A DNA stretch of 64,000 nucleotides from Gadus chalcogrammus (taxonomy: Eukaryota; Chordata; Actinopteri; Gadiformes; Gadidae): the NCBI RefSeq assembly GCF_026213295.1, contig NC_079427.1, positions 4,542,542-4,606,541 of the forward strand, written 5' to 3'. This document shows, piece by piece, positions 1 to 64,000 of this stretch. The notes beneath the pieces were generated by a model that made no database searches, had not been told where the DNA came from, and worked only from the letters and a program-made list of their open reading frames with translations. The translations under genes and the position numbers were made by a program. Within the stretch, counting starts at the first letter, position 1; every line of letters starts with the position of its first letter.

Positions 1-940
1 GACTAAGCTAAGTTTGCCACCATCCAACATCATAAGGTGACAGTGGGAATCCATTTTGTGTCAACTGTTTTCCAACAGAGTAATAGGCCTATCCATATGC
101 GTCCATATTTTACCGCCAGTTGTGATGCCGGTTTTTTACTTCACAAGTGTAGGTTTCCACCCAGGTGTTTGATTGGCAGTTAGGGAGTGGCCTGGGCTGG
201 CCATGAGCTGTTCAGGTTATGCAAAGGGACCATTGCCATACCTGTGAGTACAGCTACCTGTGAACGAAGCATTTCCACACTCAAACTGGTCAAGACCTAC
301 CTTAAATCCATGAATGATGTGCGACTCAGAAATCTAGGAGTTTTAAGTTTAGAGTCAAGAAGGGCAAAAGCCCTGGATTTTGGTGATTTTGTGAATCACT
401 TTGCTGCAAACCACAATAATCGCAGGATACGGCCGTTGTAAGATGAATCTATGGCAAGTTAATATATTTTGGATATGTTAGAGGCAGGGAATCAAAAGTA
501 AAAAAAATGAATGGTTTTTGCAATCAGTAATTTATTTTCTGACAAATGCACTACATTTGGACTTTTTACTTTTACAGTGTTGGATCAGAAGGTCGAGTTT
601 GTGTTTTTTTTAACAGACCTGAAAAGCTGAGAGCAACCTGCGCTTGTTGTCTTAGAATCTGAGTTCAATCTATATACACGAGGCCTTTAAAAATGTGACA
701 TTTCAAATGAGAAAAATTGACTCATAGGTAACTGCAAGAAATTGATAAAGTAAAGGTGTATTTGACCATAACACCACTGTCTGAATTAATATTATGATAT
801 AAAGTTACAGTGTGTGCATGCCTTAAATATTCCCTACATTTCTAAATGCCATATATCATATTTAGATGTATGTGCCACCCCAAAATGATCTCTGGTCTCA
901 CCCTGGCCACCCCACTGAATATGTCTCCGCCACTGGGCAG
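1..940 (+). mobile_element. hAT-type DNA transposon relic
   Basis: The block holds the C-terminal piece of a hAT transposase (187-441). About 450 bases later comes a GC-rich tail (about 866-940, with CCACCCC and CCGCCACTG) that resembles the ends of fish hAT elements near ZMYM1-like transposases. The stretch between is AT-rich and non-coding. The left end lies outside the window, so no terminal inverted repeat or target-site duplication could be paired. The superfamily rests on the protein; the right boundary is a guess. Confidence 0.5.
187..441 (+). pseudogene. hAT transposase C-terminal dimerisation domain, fragment
   Basis: The 84-residue open frame contains IPVSTATCERSISTLKLVKTYL and RLRNLGVLSLES. 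This is the signature of the hATC dimerisation domain at the end of hAT transposases and of ZMYM1-like proteins. Only this last domain is present. The DDE catalytic core and BED zinc finger would lie upstream, outside the window or lost. The first methionine is not a real start, since the domain is normally the end of a protein of about 600 residues. The frame ends at a natural stop (TAA) after the domain. It is most likely a dead 3' remnant. Confidence 0.75.
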
Positions 941-1665
941 TTCAACTCCCTAACTTGTGATGCACTATTAGGTGGAGGTATCAGTAAAACACCTGGTGGA
1001 CAAAATAGGGCGGCTTTAAACTGTGGGGGTCTTGTGTTAGAGAGTGAGAGTGGGAGGACATTTCCAAGTGAAACAGAAATGTACGAGGGATAAGACATGG
1101 AAGAGTATTGAACACTTTGTATTTGATCACTTATCACCAGGGGATAGCAGGGTTCCATCAATTGTATTTTACGTTCAAACATCATGCATGCATATATACA
1201 CACTCATTTGTGTCGCAATCACAAAAACATTGTCTGTTTTTGCATGTTTTCAAGGCAATTGACGCTCACGGTTATCGATTCCTATTTTATGTGTTCATCA
1301 ACCGAGGCCTTTAAACGACCCCTCAATCCACCTACGATAACAGCGCTTGCTGTTTGGTTTGCAGAGCTGCGTTTCAGAGGTGTCAACAGTGTGTAAAACG
1401 AAGCATTCATATCTTTACCACGCATGGAGCGTCAAACACAAGCGACGGTGAAGCTGGAGAGTGAACTGAATGGTTTGGAATTGAGCCTTGTGATACAAGC
1501 GGGTGAACTAATTATAGTTACTTGCCCTCAGAATCAGATCTGTTTCAGATTTGTTACCCGTGCTTTCTCTCCTGTTCCCAGTAAGTGTGAGAGACAAGTT
1601 CCCAGTGTTAATTATTGGGCGAGAACGAGAGCGTTCACATTGCTTCAGGAGACAAAAACAGAGGA

Positions 1666-1690
1666 GGGGGGGGGGGGGGGGGGGGGGGGG
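1666..1690 (+). repeat. Poly-G tract (25 G)
   Basis: Uninterrupted run of 25 G, preceded by GAGGA. It can form a G-quadruplex and its length is likely polymorphic or poorly assembled. Confidence 0.95.
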
Positions 1691-1734
1691 CTGTGACTAC
1701 GACGGGAGTGGCTCAGGACATACAGAAGGATCGT

Positions 1735-1830
1735 TGGGGGACTGGAATGGTTGCCGGTTCAATACCCGGCCCCTACTGATGTATGTGCTGAGCTATCCCC
1801 GAGCAAGCCCTACGAGGAGGATGCGACAAT
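1735..1830 (+). mobile_element. tRNA-derived SINE-like relic
   Basis: GCCGGTTCAATACCCGGC resembles the T-arm and B box of a tRNA promoter (GGTTCRANNCC). It is followed by CTGAGCTATCCCCGAGCAAG, a variant of the tail many fish SINEs carry after their tRNA head. No target-site duplications were found. It is old or partial. Confidence 0.35.
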
Positions 1831-2534
1831 TTTTGCCTCCATTCGTGCATGAACTGTGGCAGTACAGGCCAAGTTATAGCCTAAGTAGGCATGCTGTCTG
1901 TCTCCATGTCCGAGAATGGAGTGTGATAAATGGTGATTTTTATAATGTGAAGATGAAGCATGTCGTACAAATGAACCCGCCTCAACGATGACAAATAAAC
2001 AAGTGACATAAAGGAAACTGTAAAGATAGAGCGAGCAATCCCTCGCCCAGACGTTTAGTTGTCCTTACATTTCAGGAGAGGATTGTATGCAACCTATGAC
2101 AGCCTCTGTTGACTAAGAGGGTGACGTAGAAACCCAAGATGGTTAGCGACAGCTGTTCAACGCAGAATTATCATTTTTGCTTTGACTGGCCACTGTGGTT
2201 ATCTGATATATGCCTAAATGAAAGGGAAAAAATCAATAATGATTCATATATAATCAAGAAATAAAAAAATGATACAATTTACTGATGCACAACAAACAGT
2301 CTTTCTCCTTATCCGTCGTGACATAGCACGTTAACCTTTGACCTTAAGAGGGAGAAGGAACCCTACAGGATCACTGAACTCTGTGTTTGAAAGGAGCTTT
2401 ATAAATAGCTGCTTCGCTATCTCCTCTCACAAAGGCCGCAGGGAACATTACACATTTCAGCCCAGGATGTTTTTATTCTCATTGTGAGGCGGCAGTGCTT
2501 TCGTTTTCATTTTGTCATCGAGTGCATACAGAGG

Positions 2535-2640
2535 AAGGTCGATAGCAGGTAGGACTCAAGGATGTCTACAGGTAGGCTGTGGAAATTGGAGATCGAAACA
2601 AGGTGCTTTCGGCTGGGAGTGAGAACAAGACTCTATTACA
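2535..2640 (-). mobile_element. tRNA-derived SINE relic, antisense
   Basis: The segment aligns by eye over about 75 bases with 27325-27410. Both share GGATGYCTACAGG, then a G-rich block with GGAGATCGAA or GGGGATCGAA, the reverse complement of a B box. The minus-strand reading is the usual fish SINE order: tRNA-like head with the B box, then the CCTGTAGGCATCCTTG tail. Confidence 0.45.
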
Positions 2641-3834
2641 CAATCGTCCTGCCCTCTGGAGCGCTAACCACATTCGCTGACCACAATCGCAAACCCCCAC
2701 AACCCATTTGTCTGAACCATCTGCAGAAAAGATGTGCGGCATTACATGCAGCATTCTCAGAACAGCAAACTATAAAGCCCGAATGCTGGCGGAGGACTCC
2801 TTGTGATGTCGAGCCCCCTGAGGTGGTATCGCGGGATATCACTTGCTTCTGCCTTCTATAATGTCCCTCATTAAAGAGGGCTCTTGTCGCAGTAGAGATG
2901 CCCTCTCGTCTCAGTTCCTCCATCCTTGACCTCCGAGTGTGGAGAGAATCTTATCACTTTCTTCTATTAGCGTCATTTCCACGTGCTTCTTCAATGCCAT
3001 TAAGGTTATCCTCCTCCTCAAACGCTCACATTCACAGGAAAGAGGTGTTTTCATTCCAGGAGAATTATGTGTGTTCGGTGAGGCGCGAGTATTTGACAAG
3101 TAATTTACGCTCTCCCATTCCAACGCGACGAGGTTATTGCATCTGAAACCCAGATTCTCCAGGAATCCGCTTCAAGTGCTACCAAACCCTCCCCCCCCCA
3201 CACACATACACACACAACCTCTCCTCACCGCAACCCGGTATTTTAATCACGGCGACTCCACCTGCAATAAAAATAGTCTTTAGTATGTTTGGTTGCAAAG
3301 CAGAGTTTAGAGGTGGCAAACGTGTGTGTCGTGATGTTTATTTCCCTCATACATCAATTTGTAACTTTAAATACAACATCGCCTGCGAAGCAAATTATCT
3401 GCCGATGATGATACTGCAACGGAAGGGAACCGGGTGTGAAGGATACAATACATGCCAAGATCCACACGTATGATGTTTACGCTGATTGGCGTTGGTGTAA
3501 TTAAAAACTTTGCTTCCTCTACTGTTGCTGCCATGAGTGACGTGTGAATAAAGCGCACGTGCGCACACTTCCCATCAGACAAAGGGGGGAAAGGCAGCCT
3601 CAGCACCTGTCAATCAATGGGGGGGACGCTTGTTTTGAAAGCCTGTACGTCTGAAAGATCCTCTCTCCGTACACTGTTGTGACACAAAATGTCAAAGGTG
3701 TCAACACACCTTTCATCTGTTCCATCATCTCGATTCAGGTATTCATCGAGCCATGTTCCAGGGTTCCTTCAGGAAGAGGACTGGGTATACGGAAACTAGT
3801 GACTGTATTATATTCATCTCTGTATCCACACATC
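2641..3834. other. Intergenic, nothing recognised
   Basis: Unique-looking sequence with short open frames only, none with protein-like composition or known motifs. A short C-rich/CA patch lies at 3190-3215. No gene, RNA or element could be supported. Confidence 0.5.
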
Positions 3835-3965
3835 TGTATATCATATACTCACCAATCCATCCGTTCATCCATCCACTCAATCATCCATCTCAACAGCCAT
3901 TTAAACATCATGCATCCATAATCCACCCATTTATTTCAGGGTGTCACACAAAGGCACACACACCA

Positions 3966-4001
<36 letters not shown>

Positions 4002-4010
4002 ACGCATGCC
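3835..4010 (+). repeat. (CATC)n-rich block followed by (CA)n
   Basis: Degenerate CATC/ATCC units (about 3840-3930) run into a (CA)n tract at about 3957-3990 that ends in CACG units. Confidence 0.85.
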
Positions 4011-4140
4011 TGCACATGCAAATACAAAAGCAAGAGGTCTTTCAGGGGTCTAACCCTAACCCGAGGATTCAATACCTGACCCGGTACCCATACAGGTTAG
4101 GATCCACTTTTCATTGTGTTTAATTGGACCTGGGTTGGGT
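4011..4140 (+). mobile_element. Possible SINE-like fragment
   Basis: GGGGTCTAACCCTAACC and GAGGATTCAATACCTGACCC look like a worn B-box region. The rest gives no clear structure. Weak support. Confidence 0.2.
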
Positions 4141-4546
4141 CCCATCCTAATCCTGGAAGTGCTGTGTAACTAGCCTGGAGATAAGAGTGATAGGATCAGA
4201 GCGCACGGTAAAGAAGGATGCACTTTTTTTGTTATTTTGATCTCCTTTTATTAGGCTACCATATGTTGCATCTGACATGATGAACATTTTTAGCAGTAGA
4301 TCTGCATTTATAGTACCATTTTAATTATCTAGGCCATAAATAACCCTACCTGCCAAAGATCCCGGGTCACATGCACCGGGTAGAGTTCGTACTATCCCAG
4401 ACAAAACAGGTTTTCAAATATATATATTGTTCTTAAATTATCTGATCCAATCAGAATGAAATTCCCGGGTCCAGTAGGATGCAGGTCAATCATTTTGGAC
4501 CTGTGAATACCTCTTATGAGATTATGCTCACACATCCTTACAAGAA

Positions 4547-4553
4547 CACACGC

Positions 4554-4620
<67 letters not shown>

Positions 4621-4636
4621 CACACACACACACACT
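4547..4636 (+). repeat. (CA)n microsatellite
   Basis: Near-perfect CA dinucleotide array with CACG units at the start and one AAAGC interruption near 4618. Confidence 0.95.
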
Positions 4637-4699
4637 GACCTATATCGAGCATATACGGCATGCAAACAAATTCGGCCAATTAATTCCTAACTACGTTAG

Positions 4700-6260
4700 C
4701 ATTTTCTCTCGAGTCTGAGCTTTGCTGAATGTGCAGGGTCTCCATGCAGGTGTCCCAGCCTCTCTCCTGCTCCACAGCTACCCTCTCCAACACAACACCT
4801 GCAACACCATGGGGTTAGGGGTCCCCCGCAGTGGGTCGTAGCCTGTCAGCCCAAAACCACCCCCCACGGTTTAGAGAGTTGGGAAGTACCTCCCGAAGAA
4901 CACATCCCCTTGATTGTGTCACCACCAAGTGATTGTGGCGTCAACGGTGTCTCCAGGCCTTGTTCACCTAGCAGCCATGCACCCCCGGTAGGGGAACCCC
5001 CACCAGGCTAGCGTTTAGAAACAAGATGGCAGCTGGTGAACAAGGCCTATTGCACTCCTAGCCGTGGGATCTTCTTCTGTTTTCCTTCTCAATGTACATT
5101 TTTCTGGAGCTCCACTTCCTTTTTGTCGTTTTTCTTGGGGTTGTTACATTATTAAAGGGCTTCACAAATAAATGTTCATTCTGACTTCCTTTCCATAGTT
5201 TTTTTCAATTAACTTCCAAAAACATTTAGAAACAAAGTGCTGTCATGTGAGGGAACCAAGGGTGCAGGATCGTCTCTAGGGTTTGTCTCGGGGGTTCTGG
5301 TTGCCCCATATCGGCACCTGTATGTATTCTTGTGCAAACATAAATACATAAATTCACTTTCAAACATATCCATGGTAATGCTTATTCGGGTTGTCTTGCA
5401 GCAGACATCAATCAATGTCAAAACTAGTATCCCGTCGCAATAAAACTAGACAAACAACAAGTCTGTATTTTCTATTTCCTGTTTATCGTGTAGGTGTGAG
5501 TGTTGCACCACATGACGATATTGATTTCCCAGGTTTGATGGCGGGGGTAATTGTTTTGCTTAGAAAATGTCCAACTGTTTTCTGAAAGTTTCCCGGCTGC
5601 TGTCTGTCATTTGCTTTTGTTCTAAAGATTTGTTGGTGTCTGTACTTTCAGAATTCGTTTCTTTGGAGTTTGATAGATTATTTAAAGTACTTTATAAAAA
5701 CTTGACTTCCCATTGTTTTGCTGATAATGTTTAGCCTAAACATAATTACAGCTTACTAAAACCAGTACTTTCATCTGCATGTTTTAATTGGGACGTCCAA
5801 CTGTTAGAATGCAGGGACGTATAACTTGTATATCTTTACAGTAAGCATTTACGTTGGCAGACACTGAAACAACGGTGTAGGATGATATTCCAGAAGGCCC
5901 AGCGGCACAAGGACCAATTTCAGTTGTCCGCGTCATCTTTTATACAAAAAATAAAGTATTTGTATTTAATTCAAAGAAAAGAAGAAGAATCAAACACAGA
6001 GGATATAGTGCCTTTGACGTCATTCCCATAGTGAGTTGCCATTTATGTGTAGTCATGTGATGCTACCTGGTTGGGCTGTTTCACTTCATGAAGCACTTAC
6101 ACAAGGTAGTTGTGTAAAACGGAAGCTTTCTAAAGAGGTTTCAAGGTCGTACGATTGTCCCTTCGCAATTGAGACGCACACAGGCAAAAATAACTGACAA
6201 CACGGGGCAGAAACTGGGCAAGGGAACACAATCAGCGATTAACACGGGGTAAACAAGCAG
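4700..6260. other. Intergenic, no gene seen
   Basis: Contains a moderately GC-rich patch (4730-5060) and AT-rich sequence after it. Reading frames are short and lack protein-like composition. No transposon end or tRNA-like promoter was recognised. Confidence 0.5.
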
Positions 6261-6470
6261 TGCATGGGTCGGGGCCTCCATGCTTGGGGCAGGATCATGA
6301 TGGTAAGCCTTGTTTTTATCATGAAGAGAGCTGCTGGGACTTCAACGTTCACCAACAGATGGCGCTATGGAACTCGACCTTTGTCCTGGCATCTCAATGG
6401 GATACCTTGTTTTTATTGTGTATTTATGTTACGTATATACTGGGTATTCATGAAAAACAGCTACATACAC

Positions 6471-6670
<200 letters not shown>

Positions 6671-7189
6671 CATCAGTTATAGAGAGTGACTGACGCCATG
6701 CCATCTCGCACACGTCAGGCTCAGAATATCATCAGATTAGTGAAACACTAGTAGAATAATATTGAACAGATTAAATGCATTTTTACAATCTTTGCTGTTT
6801 CTATAAGAATACTCCTGCTATAACATTATAATAAGAACAATATTAATAGTAATACATAATAGTATATATGGTAATAATAACAATTATAATAATTTGTATT
6901 AGTAGTAGTATTATACATTTTTTGATTATTTCCATTAAACGAATGTATAACCGTCCATAACTATATGCACTCATATTCAATAGAGAACACATGGGCAAAT
7001 CCTATAGGCCTACAGAATATCACTACAACAGGACTACAACATGCCTACACACGTACGTCCCGTAGTTATCTTGTGACGTTATATGCCCACCCTGCCTTCT
7101 TAAAGACACACCGATTAAACGACCACATGCAGCCACAACATGGGGAATATTTAATTAAATAACAAAACCTGCGTGACTTCGCGCACGTT

Positions 7190-7359
7190 ATTGTGGGTGG
7201 GAGGGACTTAGAATAATGAAAGAAAGAGAGAATGGAGGCGATTGGCTGGATTCCTGCATGATTTCATAACATAAAGCCGAGCCGCTACTGTTGATCACCA
7301 CACACACATCTCGCTCTCTCTGCTTGCTCGGCACTCGATTGGTTTCCACTGGAGTGACC
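7190..7359 (+). promoter_or_regulatory. gbe1: gbe1 proximal promoter and 5' UTR (inferred)
   Basis: The 170 bases before the gbe1 ATG contain an inverted CCAAT box (GATTGGCTGG, near 7240-7249), a second ATTGG at 7339-7343, and a GGGTGGGAGGG GC-type element near 7197. There is no clear TATA box. The transcription start cannot be fixed from sequence; the pyrimidine-rich TCTCGCTCTCTCTGC at 7309-7323 is a plausible site. The start context GTGACCATGG is a strong Kozak match. Confidence 0.5.
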
Positions 7360-63500
<56,141 letters not shown>

Positions 63501-64000
63501 GTACAGACATCACTAAGTACACCTAGTTCTGTAGCTCTCTTTCTACTATTGAGACGTTAGCAGATGCTTCCATCCAAAGCCACTCACAGGAACTCATTTA
63601 CAGCAGTCAAGTAAATTTAGATTTGTAAAGCCCTAAATCAGAGTTAAAGTCTCCAAAGAGCTTAATTACCAAGGAAGAAACATTGTGAATGCAGATTCAG
63701 GGATTCTTCCCTTCAGGGATGGCTAACATTGACACATAATGTTAGCCTAACAAACAAAAGTTTAGTAAAGTTTGATTGTTAGAAAATAGAAAAGTTGTAG
63801 TTGGGTTGTTCCCCAACCAAAATGTTCTGGGTACAATACCCTAATGTCCACAATCTGACCCCCAGCTGCGACTTGTCGTGTCTGAATTCCCTCTAAATTT
63901 GGGTAATTTTGGGTAAAGGCGTCTGCTGAATGAGGAACGATGAAAATGTAAAGAAAGAAAGGCATCTTGCATTCGGCCTAGGTTCCTCATTCCCAGTCTG
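63501..64000. other. Start of gbe1 intron 11
   Basis: Unique sequence with no exon, repeat array or element seen. The next gbe1 exon should resume with the ALVGDK-type motif, which is not found before the window ends. Confidence 0.7.

Overview
The window is nuclear DNA of a ray-finned fish. Evidence: a spliced vertebrate-type gene with GT-AG introns of 1 to 13 kb, a vertebrate beta-2-microglobulin gene, fish-type SINE, LINE and hAT relics, and very many long (CA)n/(TG)n and (GA)n tracts. Such a microsatellite load fits a cod-like (gadiform) fish; that placement is inference from repeat density only.

Layout. 1-7.2 kb is intergenic: a hAT transposase relic, SINE-like relics, CA repeats and a long stretch with nothing recognisable. 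From 7360 to the right end the window is one gene on the plus strand, gbe1 (1,4-alpha-glucan branching enzyme, GH13). Eleven coding exons were placed, with consistent phases and consensus splice sites, giving residues 1-467 of about 690. They include the whole CBM48 module and all three catalytic acids (D342, E397, D466). The C-terminal exons lie beyond 64 kb. Introns: 1 = 7458-16730, 2 = 16901-19756, 3 = 19873-23917, 4 = 24044-26976, 5 = 27113-30523, 6 = 30615-32887, 7 = 33098-44139, 8 = 44256-49433, 9 = 49562-50698, 10 = 50798-63389.

A second complete gene, b2m (beta-2-microglobulin, the MHC class I light chain), sits inside gbe1 intron 8 on the minus strand (about 46.8-48.5 kb). Three coding exons give 116 residues, with an intron in the 3' UTR. 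Its upstream region has an X box, a Y box and an ISRE-like site. The two genes have unrelated jobs (glycogen synthesis and antigen presentation) and are linked only by position.

The rest is repeat-shaped intron: a 5'-truncated LINE with exact 11-bp target-site duplications (intron 1), a hAT MITE with exact 8-bp duplications (intron 8), a fold-back MITE (intron 9), an ISL2EU/Harbinger-like element with a MYB/SANT-like ORF (intron 7), and a diverged duplication of about 2 kb (intron 10). Several microsatellites touch splice sites, and an array of roughly 46-bp repeats repeats the exon 2 splice acceptor. I found no CRISPR array, operon or bacterial-type system. The strongest items for follow-up are the nested b2m with its shortened X-Y promoter spacing, the decoy-acceptor array, and the repeats beside splice sites.
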